Assembly (NCBI RefSeq): GCF_016428595.1
Contig: NZ_JAELVQ010000029.1
Coordinates: 1-42,705, forward strand
DNA length: 42,705 nucleotides
Source of the DNA: Snuella sedimenti
Lineage (GTDB): Bacteria > Bacteroidota > Bacteroidia > Flavobacteriales > Flavobacteriaceae
Reading direction: 5' to 3'
Positions within the stretch are counted from its first letter, which is position 1. The number at the start of each line of letters is the position of its first letter. The position numbers were made by a program, and so were the translations under genes. Under the pieces are notes generated by a model. That model saw only the letters and a program-made list of their open reading frames with translations, searched no databases and had not been told where the DNA came from. Shown here piece after piece: positions 6,981 through 17,344 of this stretch.

Positions 6981-9614
6981 ATGCAAGTTCCATCAAAATA
7001 TGATGCTACTCAGGTAGAAGAAAAATGGTATGAATACTGGATGACCCACAATTATTTTCATTCAGAACCAGATGAAAGAGAACCTTATACAATTGTAATT
7101 CCGCCACCTAACGTCACGGGTGTATTACACATGGGACACATGTTAAACAATACCATTCAAGATGTGTTAATTCGTCGTGCGCGATTACAAGGAAAGAATG
7201 CGTGTTGGGTACCTGGTACAGATCATGCTTCTATTGCTACAGAAGCCAAAGTTGTCGCTAAATTAAAAGAGCTGGGTATCGATAAGAATAGCTTATCCCG
7301 TGAAGCGTTTTTAGAACATGCATGGGAATGGACGCACGAATATGGAGGGGTAATTTTAGAACAACTTAAAAAACTAGGTTGTTCATGCGATTGGGATCGT
7401 ACCAAGTTTACTATGGACGACGATATGAGTGAAGCTGTAATAAAAGTATTTGTTGATTTGTACAACAAAGGCTTGATTTATAGAGGATATCGTATGGTTA
7501 ATTGGGATCCGGAAGCAAAAACAACACTGTCTGATGAAGAAGTTGTATACGAAGAGAAGCAAGGCAATCTTTATTATTTAAACTATAAAATAGAAGGTAG
7601 CGATGCTATTTTAACCATTGCAACCACACGTCCTGAAACCATTTTTGGAGATACCGCTATATGCATTAACCCTAATGACGAACGTTTTTTTCATCTTAAA
7701 GGGAAGAACGCAATTGTACCTATATGCAATCGCGTGGTTCCTATTATAGAAGATGACTATGTCGATATGGAATTTGGTACAGGTTGTTTAAAGGTAACAC
7801 CTGCCCATGACGAAAATGATAAGGCTTTAGGGGATAAACACAATTTAGAAGTAGTCGATATTTTTAATGACGATGCAACTTTAAATAGCTATGGTTTGCA
7901 TTACGAGGGACAGGATCGTTTTGAAGTTCGTAAAGCAGTAGCAAAGGAGTTAGAAGAAACAGGTGTTTTAATAAAAACAGAGACACATATAAATAAAGTT
8001 GGAACATCGGAGCGTACAAAAGCGGTAATTGAACCAAGATTAAGCGACCAATGGTTCTTAAAAATGGAAGGCTTGGTGAAACCAGCTATCGAAGCGGTTT
8101 TGGGTAATAATCCAGAAATTAAATTGTTTCCAAAGAAATTTGAAAACACCTATCGCCATTGGATGGAAAACATTCGAGATTGGAATATATCGCGTCAGTT
8201 ACTTTGGGGACAACAAATACCAGCTTATTATTATGGTGATGGTAAGGAAGATTTTGTTGTAGCTGAAACTATTGAAACGGCTTTAGAGTTAGCAAAACAA
8301 ATAACAAATAACCAACAACTAACAAGTAATGATTTAATTCAGGAAACCGATGCCTTAGATACGTGGTTCTCGTCGTGGTTATGGCCTATGAGCGTGTTTG
8401 ATGGTATTCGTAATCCAGATAACGATGATATAAAATACTATTATCCAACAAACGATTTGGTGACCGGGCCGGATATTTTATTTTTCTGGGTAGCCCGTAT
8501 GATAATTGCCGGTTACGAATATAAGGACGAAAGACCATTTAATAATGTGTACTTGACAGGGTTGGTACGTGACAAGCAACGTCGAAAAATGAGTAAGTCA
8601 TTGGGTAATTCACCCGATGCGTTAAAACTTATTAATGATTATGGAGCCGATGGAGTGCGTGTTGGTTTATTGTTAAGTAGCGCAGCAGGTAACGATTTAA
8701 TGTTTGACGAAGCGCTGTGTCAGCAAGGAAAAGGGTTTGCAAATAAAGTATGGAATGCCTTTAGATTGATTAATGGTTGGGAAGTTGCCGATATAGAACA
8801 ACCCGAATCATCTAAGATAGCCATCGATTGGTTTGAAGCTAAGTTTCAAAAGACCTTAGGGGTCATTGAAGACCATTACAGTAAGTACCGTATAAGTGAT
8901 GCACTTATGGAAACCTATAAACTTATATGGAACGATTTCTGCTCATGGTTTTTAGAAATGATTAAACCAGGATTTCAACAGCCTATCGATAAGAAAACAT
9001 ACAGAGCAGTTATAGATGCTTTAGAGAATAACTTGAAACTGTTGCATCCATTTATGCCATTTTTAACAGAAGAAATTTGGCAGCATATTACAGAAAGGAA
9101 TCCAGAAGAAGCCTTAATAGTAGCCAAGTGGCCAAAAGCGAAGCAAGTAAACGATACATTGATTACAGAATTTGAATTTGCTTCTGAAGTAGTTTCTGGT
9201 ATACGTACCATCAGAAAACAAAAAAATATAGCCTTTAAGGATGCTATTGGATTTTCTGTAATTAATAATGAAAATACCTCCAGTACTTTTGATGACATTA
9301 TTGTTAAAATGGGCAACCTTAAGAGTATTGAATACGTATCCGAAGCGGTAGAAGGAGCTTTAACTTTTAGGGTAAAGTCTAACGAGTACTTTGTGCCAAT
9401 GGTTGGAACAATTGATGTGGAAGCTGAAATTAAAAAAATAACAGAGGAGTTAAGCTATACTGAAGGATTTCTGAAATCTGTACAAAAGAAGTTATCTAAT
9501 GAACGTTTTGTGTCAGGAGCTCCAGAAAAGGTCGTAGCAAGCGAAAAAAAGAAAGAAGCAGATGCCTTGGCAAAAATTGAAATGCTTAAGGCTAGTTTGG
9601 AAAGTTTGAATTAA
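6981..9614 (+). CDS. valS: Valyl-tRNA synthetase
   Basis: Class I aminoacyl-tRNA synthetase of 877 residues, the usual bacterial ValRS size, charging tRNA-Val in the cytoplasm. The HIGH box appears as HMGH at 50-53 (GVLHMGHMLN) and KMSKS at 536-540 (RRKMSKSLGN). The CP1 editing domain occupies roughly 190-400 with ATTRPETIFGDTA. The anticodon-binding region follows, and the C-terminal 65 residues form the charged coiled-coil arm (VEAEIKKITEEL onward) typical of ValRS. The start is the ATG at 6981 (MQVPSKYDATQVEEKWYEYW); the frame is open back to a TTG at 6948, but that codon lies inside the -7 promoter element. Monocistronic, with its own promoter and a strong terminator. Confidence 0.97.
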   Translation: MQVPSKYDATQVEEKWYEYWMTHNYFHSEPDEREPYTIVIPPPNVTGVLHMGHMLNNTIQDVLIRRARLQGKNACWVPGTDHASIATEAKVVAKLKELGIDKNSLSREAFLEHAWEWTHEYGGVILEQLKKLGCSCDWDRTKFTMDDDMSEAVIKVFVDLYNKGLIYRGYRMVNWDPEAKTTLSDEEVVYEEKQGNLYYLNYKIEGSDAILTIATTRPETIFGDTAICINPNDERFFHLKGKNAIVPICNRVVPIIEDDYVDMEFGTGCLKVTPAHDENDKALGDKHNLEVVDIFNDDATLNSYGLHYEGQDRFEVRKAVAKELEETGVLIKTETHINKVGTSERTKAVIEPRLSDQWFLKMEGLVKPAIEAVLGNNPEIKLFPKKFENTYRHWMENIRDWNISRQLLWGQQIPAYYYGDGKEDFVVAETIETALELAKQITNNQQLTSNDLIQETDALDTWFSSWLWPMSVFDGIRNPDNDDIKYYYPTNDLVTGPDILFFWVARMIIAGYEYKDERPFNNVYLTGLVRDKQRRKMSKSLGNSPDALKLINDYGADGVRVGLLLSSAAGNDLMFDEALCQQGKGFANKVWNAFRLINGWEVADIEQPESSKIAIDWFEAKFQKTLGVIEDHYSKYRISDALMETYKLIWNDFCSWFLEMIKPGFQQPIDKKTYRAVIDALENNLKLLHPFMPFLTEEIWQHITERNPEEALIVAKWPKAKQVNDTLITEFEFASEVVSGIRTIRKQKNIAFKDAIGFSVINNENTSSTFDDIIVKMGNLKSIEYVSEAVEGALTFRVKSNEYFVPMVGTIDVEAEIKKITEELSYTEGFLKSVQKKLSNERFVSGAPEKVVASEKKKEADALAKIEMLKASLESLN

Positions 9615-9640
9615 AGATAATTATTGTAAAGCATATAGAT

Positions 9641-9667
9641 AGGGCGGATTGATATCCGCCTTTTTTA
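9641..9667 (+). terminator. Intrinsic terminator of valS
   Basis: GGCGGA and TCCGCC form a compact hairpin (9643-9660) followed by six T. It lies about 28 bases after the valS stop. Confidence 0.85.
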
Positions 9668-9729
9668 TTGAGTAAACTTTTCATAAAAATCGCTAACCCT
9701 TATTTATGGTTGTTTCTGTCTTATGAATA

Positions 9730-9772
9730 GATAATTTTTATGAACAGATAAAAACTATCAATAAAAATTATC
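9730..9772. promoter_or_regulatory. Large dyad upstream of katG, candidate operator
   Basis: GATAATTTTTAT (9730-9741) is repeated in perfect inverted form as ATAAAAATTATC (9761-9772). The half-site centres are 31 bp apart, about three helical turns. Between them GATA and TATC form a second small dyad. The right half-site would lie close to the -33 region of the presumed katG promoter, fitting binding by a peroxide regulator (OxyR or PerR/Fur type). The regulator identity is inference. Confidence 0.5.
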
Positions 9773-9785
9773 GCTAAGAATGTTG

Positions 9786-9792
9786 TAAATTG
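9786..9792 (+). promoter_or_regulatory. Candidate -7 box of katG
   Basis: TAAATTG followed by T is close to, but not an exact match of, TAnnTTTG. It lies 32 bases before the katG ATG and 13 bases after the dyad. Confidence 0.35.
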
Positions 9793-9806
9793 TAGGGGCT
9801 TATTAA

Positions 9807-12038
<2,232 letters not shown>

Positions 12039-12062
12039 CAGATTACTTTTGTAAATTTTGTG

Positions 12063-12096
12063 GCAGACGATCTGGAATAGGTCGTCTGTTTTTTCG
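12063..12096 (+). terminator. Intrinsic terminator of katG
   Basis: CAGACGA pairs with TCGTCTG around a short loop, followed by a run of six T. It is about 25 bases past the katG stop. Confidence 0.85.
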
Positions 12097-12135
12097 ATTT
12101 AAGTTATTATTTTTTGGGATAAGTAAGATTCTTTA

Positions 12136-12167
12136 TAAAAAAAATGCAGGCGTCAGACCTGCATTTA
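12136..12167 (-). terminator. Intrinsic terminator of the leftward lipoprotein gene
   Basis: AAATGCAGG (12142-12150) and CCTGCATTT (12158-12166) form a perfect 9-bp stem. On the minus strand it is followed by a run of T, so it ends transcription of the gene at 12195-12698. Confidence 0.8.
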
Positions 12168-12194
12168 GAACAATATGGGCTTTACTATGTCGGG

Positions 12195-12698
12195 TTATTT
12201 TTTTATAGCAACTAAATGGTTTTTCCAATTAGTAGGTACATTATTCAGCTCATATATATTTAATCCTCCTTCATGAGTTTTGGCAATAGAGGATTGAGAT
12301 AATGTTTCATTTAAAAACTCCGTGTCTAATTTATACATGGCTCCAGTTGCAGGGTCTACTATTAACAACCCAATTGCTCCACCAATTAGAATATTTCCGA
12401 AGTACCATCCGTCTAACTTGAAGTGTACAGGTACGGTTTTTGTGTCATAACCATTTTTTTCAAATTTAACCTGATATCTTGCTTTCGAGAAATAACCGTT
12501 ACCTGCTTTAAGTTTTAGTGTAGCTGGTGTGTGTCCTTGATATACTTCAACACCTTTTTTGTCTGTAATAGTAATTTTTGCTTCAGAAGGGGGGCTATTT
12601 ATAGAAATTGGATAGCTGCTTTTGCTAACAATACTGGCGCAGCTTGTGGTTAAGATAATTGTTCCTGTCAATAAAATGGAAGTGATTTTTTGTTTCAT
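12195..12698 (-). CDS. Putative lipoprotein with PEGA-like domain
   Basis: 167-residue predicted lipoprotein. The signal peptide ends in a lipobox with the modified cysteine at C20 (IILTTSC). Residues about 30-90 resemble a PEGA domain, a short beta-sandwich that often sits at surfaces (INSPPSEAKITI, GVEVYQGHTPATLKLKAGNGYF, VKFEKNGYDTKTV). A glycine-rich hydrophobic stretch at about 100-117 (WYFGNILIGGAIGLLIVDPATGAMY) is common in this family and may be a membrane-associated hairpin. Function is not known. It stands alone, with a terminator behind it and divergent from the DUF2851 operon. The 220-base gap upstream contains no clear TAnnTTTG box on this strand. Confidence 0.7.
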   Translation of the reverse strand: MKQKITSILLTGTIILTTSCASIVSKSSYPISINSPPSEAKITITDKKGVEVYQGHTPATLKLKAGNGYFSKARYQVKFEKNGYDTKTVPVHFKLDGWYFGNILIGGAIGLLIVDPATGAMYKLDTEFLNETLSQSSIAKTHEGGLNIYELNNVPTNWKNHLVAIKK

Positions 12699-12919
12699 TA
12701 AGTTTAAAAGTTTTGTTAATCAACCTACTCTTTAAAAAGTTAGGTTGATTTCGATTATATTATTTGCCCATATCAATACACTATGTTTTGGCGAATGTAA
12801 TAGTAAATTACTTACAACACAATAGGAAAAATGACTTTACATTCTTTTTTCGTACTTAAAAGTTGAAATATCTTTCAAAATATATCAAAAAGATTTATTT
12901 CTTTTTCTATTTTAGTAAA

Positions 12920-14188
12920 ATGCAAGAAGATTTCCTACATTATTTATGGAGGCATAAAAAGTTTGAAACAACTAATTTAACGACTACAAGCAACGAAGTG
13001 GTTAATGTAATAACTACTGGTGTGCACAATACAAATGCCGGCCCCGATTTTTTTAATGCGCAGTTGCGCATAGGAGAGCAAGTTTGGGCGGGTAATGTAG
13101 AGATTCATGTTAAGGCCTCCGATTGGTATTTGCATAATCACGAACAAGATAATGCTTACGACAACGTAATTTTACATGTAGTTTGGGAGCATGATACCGA
13201 GATTTTTAGAAAAGACAATACGGTCATTCCAACCTTGGAATTAAAGCACTATGTGCCTATAGGTATATTAAACAAATATAAAAGCTTACTTACTAATAAA
13301 AATAAATGGATTAATTGCGAGCAAGATTTTGCATCGGTCGATCATTTTACACTGACCAATTGGTTGGAACGTTTGTATTTTGAGCGTTTGGAAAGAAAAT
13401 CGGAAACAATAGAAGCGCTTTTAAGATCTTCAAAAAACGATTGGGAAGCCGTTTTGTTTAAAATGTTAGCCAGAAATTTTGGGCTCAAGGTAAACGGAGA
13501 AGCCTTCTTTAGTTTGGCTAAATCAGTTGACTTTTCTGTGATTAGAAAAGTTCAGGGTAAGCAGTTTGCTTTAGAGGCTTTGCTATTTGGGCAAGCAGGT
13601 TTGTTGGATTTTGATGTTGAAGAAGGCTATTATTTAGAACTTAAGAATGAATATCAGTTTTTAAAACGTAAGTTTAGTTTGAGTAATAGTAAAGTACCAG
13701 TACAGTTTTTTAGATTAAGACCGCACAATTTTCCAACCATAAGATTGTCGCAATTAGCCAGTTTGTACCATGAGCATCAGCAACTATTTTCTAAAGTTAT
13801 GGCACTTCAAGATTTGGATGCATTTTATGAATTGTTTAAGGTCGCTGCTTCATCGTTTTGGAATACACATTATACGTTCCATAAAACATCTAGAACTGCC
13901 TCTAAAATATTAACGAAGCCGTTTATGGAGTTACTGTTTATAAATACAATATTGCCGCTTAAATTCTGTTATGCAAAACATAATGGGCAAACAGTTGATG
14001 TAGAGATAATTACTGCAGCGAGAAGAATTGCCTCAGAAAAGAATAGTATTGTAGAAGCGTTTAATAATTTAAAGACTGTATCAAGTTCGTCAATGGAATC
14101 TCAGGCGCTTATTCAGCTAAAAGAAGCATATTGTTCTAAAAATAAGTGCTTGCAATGTGCCGTAGGCAATGCTTTAATCATTAAATAA
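12920..14188 (+). CDS. DUF2851-family protein
   Basis: 422-residue cytoplasmic protein of a family found almost only in Bacteroidetes and relatives. The conserved N-terminus MQEDFLHYLWRHKKF and the following GVHNTNAGPDFFNAQLRIG and WAGNVEIHVKASDWYLHNH segments identify it. The C-terminus has a cysteine cluster (CSKNKCLQC) that could bind a metal. The histidine-rich beta region near residues 60-90 resembles a nuclease-like core, but no activity has been assigned and I do not propose one. The ATG at 12920 is preferred over an upstream in-frame start at 12863, because the extra 19 residues are low-complexity and absent from the family pattern. It heads a tight cluster with the PspC-like gene (17-base gap) and the K+ channel (3-base gap). 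Confidence 0.85.
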   Translation: MQEDFLHYLWRHKKFETTNLTTTSNEVVNVITTGVHNTNAGPDFFNAQLRIGEQVWAGNVEIHVKASDWYLHNHEQDNAYDNVILHVVWEHDTEIFRKDNTVIPTLELKHYVPIGILNKYKSLLTNKNKWINCEQDFASVDHFTLTNWLERLYFERLERKSETIEALLRSSKNDWEAVLFKMLARNFGLKVNGEAFFSLAKSVDFSVIRKVQGKQFALEALLFGQAGLLDFDVEEGYYLELKNEYQFLKRKFSLSNSKVPVQFFRLRPHNFPTIRLSQLASLYHEHQQLFSKVMALQDLDAFYELFKVAASSFWNTHYTFHKTSRTASKILTKPFMELLFINTILPLKFCYAKHNGQTVDVEIITAARRIASEKNSIVEAFNNLKTVSSSSMESQALIQLKEAYCSKNKCLQCAVGNALIIK

Positions 14189-14205
14189 AATGCTTAAATT
14201 GCAGC

Positions 14206-14433
14206 ATGAATATTTTTTATAAACCATTACTTTTTTTTCAAAAACATGGCTATTATGTTTGTCAGCGTATAGCCGATCGTTTTGGTATTCGCGCAAAAGT
14301 GGTAAGAACTTCGTTTATATATTTAACCTTTGTAACCTTAGGATTTGGGTTTGCATTGTATTTATTTATTGCCTTTTGGATGCGTATCAAGGATTTACTT
14401 TATACTAAACGCTCATCAGTCTTCGATTTATAA
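14206..14433 (+). CDS. PspC-domain small membrane protein
   Basis: 75-residue protein with a PspC-like fold: an amphipathic start, the segment CQRIADRFGIRAKVVRTSFI, then a transmembrane helix at about 37-57 (YLTFVTLGFGFALYLFIAF). PspC proteins are inner-membrane partners in envelope-stress responses in proteobacteria, but short stand-alone copies in Bacteroidetes have no tested role. It lies between DUF2851 (17 bases) and the K+ channel (3 bases), so all three are likely translated from one message. That arrangement hints at an envelope or ion-homeostasis role, which is inference only. Confidence 0.75.
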   Translation: MNIFYKPLLFFQKHGYYVCQRIADRFGIRAKVVRTSFIYLTFVTLGFGFALYLFIAFWMRIKDLLYTKRSSVFDL

Positions 14434-14436
14434 ACT

Positions 14437-15459
14437 ATGAATCCATTAATAAAATTTTTTAGGACCAAGATCTATACAGCTGTTCTTTTGCTAGTGATCT
14501 TGTTGATAATTGGTGTGGTAGGTTTTAAGTCGATGGACGAAAACTACACTTGGGTTGATTCTCTTTATATGACGGTAATAACAATAACCACTGTCGGATT
14601 TCAAGAAGTTCACCCATTGGACGATATGACCAAAGTGTTCACTGTTTTTTTAATTTTAACCAGTGTCTTTATTTTGGGTTATGCCTTGAGCGTGATTACC
14701 GAATATATTTTGAGTAAGAATGACTTTGAAGAATTAAAACAAAAAAACATGCAAAAAACGATAGACAGCTTAAAAGGCCATGTCATAATCTGTGGTTATG
14801 GTAGAAATGGGAGGCAAGCGGCTACTAAATTATTGGCTTATAGTAGACCTTTTGTAATAATTGAAAAGAATAAAGAATTGCTGGATAAAATAGATGGCGA
14901 ATTGATGCCTTATGTGTATGGAAATGCCAGTGATGATGAGGTTCTTATACAAGCTGGTGTGGAAAGAGCGTCCTGTTTGATTTCTGCATTGCCCAATGAT
15001 GCCGATAACTTATTTATTGTACTGTCTACAAGGCAAATAAACAAAGACATAAATATTATTAGTAGAGCTTCTTTAGAAACATCGTACGGCAAGTTAAAGT
15101 TGGCAGGAGCCAATAACGTTATATTGCCAGATAAAATAGGTGGGGATCACATGGCCTCTTTAGTTGTCGTTCCTGGGTTGATGGAGTTTGTAGACAATCT
15201 GTCTATTGTGGGGAAATCGAATATAAATATAGAAGAGATTCCAGTAGAAAAATTATACACTACCAAAGGCACGAAAACAATTAGGGATTTAGATTTGCGC
15301 AAGCGAACAGGTTGTTCCGTTATAGGGTATAAAGATGAAAATGGGGACTATATTGTAAATCCTGAAGCAGAATTAGAATTAGCAGCAAAATCTAAGATTA
15401 TTGTTTTAGGCCGTCCAGAGCAAATACAGCAGCTTAATTCAGAATTTAATATTAAATAA
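14437..15459 (+). CDS. Two-TM potassium channel with RCK (TrkA-N/TrkA-C) domains
   Basis: 340-residue MthK-like channel. TM1 is at about 13-33, a pore helix with filter sequence TITTVGFQEVHP near 48-59, TM2 at about 68-90, then an RCK-N Rossmann domain from about 110 (GHVIICGYGRNGRQAA, with GxGxxG) and an RCK-C domain from about 255. The filter reads TVGFQE instead of the canonical TVGYGD. The Y-to-F change occurs in real K+ channels; replacement of the GD pair by QE is less common and may alter gating or selectivity. The gene is last in the DUF2851-PspC-channel cluster. It should be a ligand-gated K+ channel in the inner membrane; the ligand is unknown. Confidence 0.88.
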   Translation: MNPLIKFFRTKIYTAVLLLVILLIIGVVGFKSMDENYTWVDSLYMTVITITTVGFQEVHPLDDMTKVFTVFLILTSVFILGYALSVITEYILSKNDFEELKQKNMQKTIDSLKGHVIICGYGRNGRQAATKLLAYSRPFVIIEKNKELLDKIDGELMPYVYGNASDDEVLIQAGVERASCLISALPNDADNLFIVLSTRQINKDINIISRASLETSYGKLKLAGANNVILPDKIGGDHMASLVVVPGLMEFVDNLSIVGKSNINIEEIPVEKLYTTKGTKTIRDLDLRKRTGCSVIGYKDENGDYIVNPEAELELAAKSKIIVLGRPEQIQQLNSEFNIK

Positions 15460-15564
15460 TCAAGTTCTATTTTAACGGTATATGTTTTACAGAATCAATT
15501 TTTTTTAGCATCTTGCCGATTTTAAGTACAAATTTTTAATAAAACGTATAAATTTTAGATAATT

Positions 15565-17187
15565 ATGAAGAAATACCTTCTTTCAATATGCACTTTAGTG
15601 TTTCCAATTTTAACATTTGCTCAAGAGTCAACATCCGAAAAAATAGATAGAGTTTTTAAAGATTATACAGGTTGGTTTGTAGAAGGTATATTTTACGAAA
15701 TTCCATTCTCAGAAGAATATAGAATACCATGGGTACTTATTGTTTTAATAGGAGGTGCTATATTTTTTACTGTCTATTTTAAATTTATAAATATTACAGG
15801 TTTTAGAACAGCTTTAAAGGTTGTTGAGGGTAAATATGAGGATATAGAGAAGCATGGTGCAGATACATTATATGGAGATCCAACACCTAATGAAGACCAT
15901 AATATAATAGAAACCCTAAGAGACGATAGTGCGCATGGAGAAGTATCTCACTTTCAGGCATTAACAGCAGCTCTGTCTGCAACAGTAGGATTAGGAAACA
16001 TTGCAGGTGTAGCGGTAGCTTTATCAATAGGGGGGCCTGGAGCTACGTTTTGGATGATTCTTGCTGGTCTGCTGGGTATGGCTTCAAAGTTTGCAGAATG
16101 TACGCTTGGGGTGAAATACAGAGATGTTGGAGAAGACGGTACAGTGTATGGTGGCCCTATGTACTACTTAACAAAAGGGCTTAAGGAAAAAGGAGTAGGT
16201 GGTTTTGGAAAAGTGTTGGCCGTACTATTTGCCATTTTTGTTATTGGTGGATCTTTTGGTGGAGGAAATATGTTTCAAGCGAATCAAGCAGCTGCACAGT
16301 TCATTAAGTTATTTGAATTTGAAAGTTCCAATGCAGGGATGTATTTTGGAATGGTTATGGCTGTTATTGTAGCTATAGTAATTATTGGAGGAATTAAGCG
16401 TATTGCTTCGGTAACAGAAAAAATAGTGCCTTTTATGGCTGGAATTTATGTATTGGCAGCACTTATAATTTTAGGAGCTAACTGGAGTTTAATAGATGAT
16501 GCGTTCGGTTTAATTTATGAAGGAGCCTTTTCAGGTTTGGGAATAGCAGGAGGTCTTGTTGGTGTTATGATACAAGGAATTCGTCGTGGGGCATTTTCTA
16601 ATGAAGCTGGTGTAGGGTCGGCAGCAATCGCTCACTCTGCTGTACGTACTAAGTATCCTGCCAGTGAAGGAATTGTTGCTTTATTAGAGCCGTTTGTAGA
16701 TACCGTTGTAATCTGTACCATGACGGCATTAGTAATTGTTATTACAAATTTTGACGGAAACTTTATGGAATATGGAGTGCCAATTAAAGAAGGGGTAGAG
16801 CTAACAGCTGTGGCTTTCGATAGTGTGATACCACATTTTTCGATTGTTTTAACCGTAGCCGTTATTTTGTTTGCTTTTTCAACGATGATATCTTGGTCTT
16901 ATTATGGTATGCAAGGATGGGTGTTTTTATTTGGAAAAGGAAAAGTGTCCGATCTAGTTTATAAAATCTTATTTTTAGTTTTTGTAGTTGTAGGTTCGTC
17001 TATTAGCTTAGGTGCTGTTATTGATTTCTCTGATGCAATGATTTTTGCAATGGTAGTTCCAAACATTATTGGAGTTGTTATTTTAGCGCCGGTAATTAAG
17101 CGGGAGTTGAAAAAATACTATGAAGCAATTAATCTAAAACATGATGCTTTAGAGGAAGGGGCAGAAGACCTTAACAAGCATATGTAG
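15565..17187 (+). CDS. Sodium:alanine/glycine symporter, AGCS family
   Basis: 540-residue inner-membrane transporter with about 10-11 hydrophobic helices, importing alanine or glycine with Na+ (AGCS/AlsT family). Family signatures include QALTAALSATVGLGNIAGVA, ATFWMILAGLLGMASKFAE, GGPMYYLTKGLKE and GIRRGAFSNEAGVGSAAIAH. It carries an N-terminal extension with a signal-peptide-like start (MKKYLLSICTLVFPILTFAQ) plus about 30 residues before the first core helix, as is usual in Bacteroidetes members. No glycine riboswitch or other structured leader is visible in the 105-base gap before it. The downstream gap holds a hairpin and, inside the next gene, a strong terminator that probably ends this transcript. 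Confidence 0.92.
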   Translation: MKKYLLSICTLVFPILTFAQESTSEKIDRVFKDYTGWFVEGIFYEIPFSEEYRIPWVLIVLIGGAIFFTVYFKFINITGFRTALKVVEGKYEDIEKHGADTLYGDPTPNEDHNIIETLRDDSAHGEVSHFQALTAALSATVGLGNIAGVAVALSIGGPGATFWMILAGLLGMASKFAECTLGVKYRDVGEDGTVYGGPMYYLTKGLKEKGVGGFGKVLAVLFAIFVIGGSFGGGNMFQANQAAAQFIKLFEFESSNAGMYFGMVMAVIVAIVIIGGIKRIASVTEKIVPFMAGIYVLAALIILGANWSLIDDAFGLIYEGAFSGLGIAGGLVGVMIQGIRRGAFSNEAGVGSAAIAHSAVRTKYPASEGIVALLEPFVDTVVICTMTALVIVITNFDGNFMEYGVPIKEGVELTAVAFDSVIPHFSIVLTVAVILFAFSTMISWSYYGMQGWVFLFGKGKVSDLVYKILFLVFVVVGSSISLGAVIDFSDAMIFAMVVPNIIGVVILAPVIKRELKKYYEAINLKHDALEEGAEDLNKHM

Positions 17188-17262
17188 GTATTGGCCATGA
17201 AACGAGCATTAAGAAATTTTAAAAATTACTTCACAAAAGGAAATGTTTAAAATTTTTAATGA

Positions 17263-17297
17263 GAGAACGAGTGTAAGGAGTGGTTGCACACGTTCTC
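17263..17297 (+). other. RNA hairpin in the spacer after the AGCS symporter gene
   Basis: GAGAACG (17263-17269) pairs with CGTTCTC (17291-17297); a few more pairs form above a mismatch. The sequence after it is AT-rich but not a clean T run, so it is a poor terminator by itself. It could be part of the leader of the following gene. Confidence 0.4.
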
Positions 17298-17344
17298 AAT
17301 TTTATAATTACAATAAAATCAATTAATTACTAAAATTTAAACGT

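Noticed and set aside
15460-15564. Glycine riboswitch before the AGCS symporter
   Set aside because: The 105-base gap has no conserved aptamer-like helices or GGA-type motifs.
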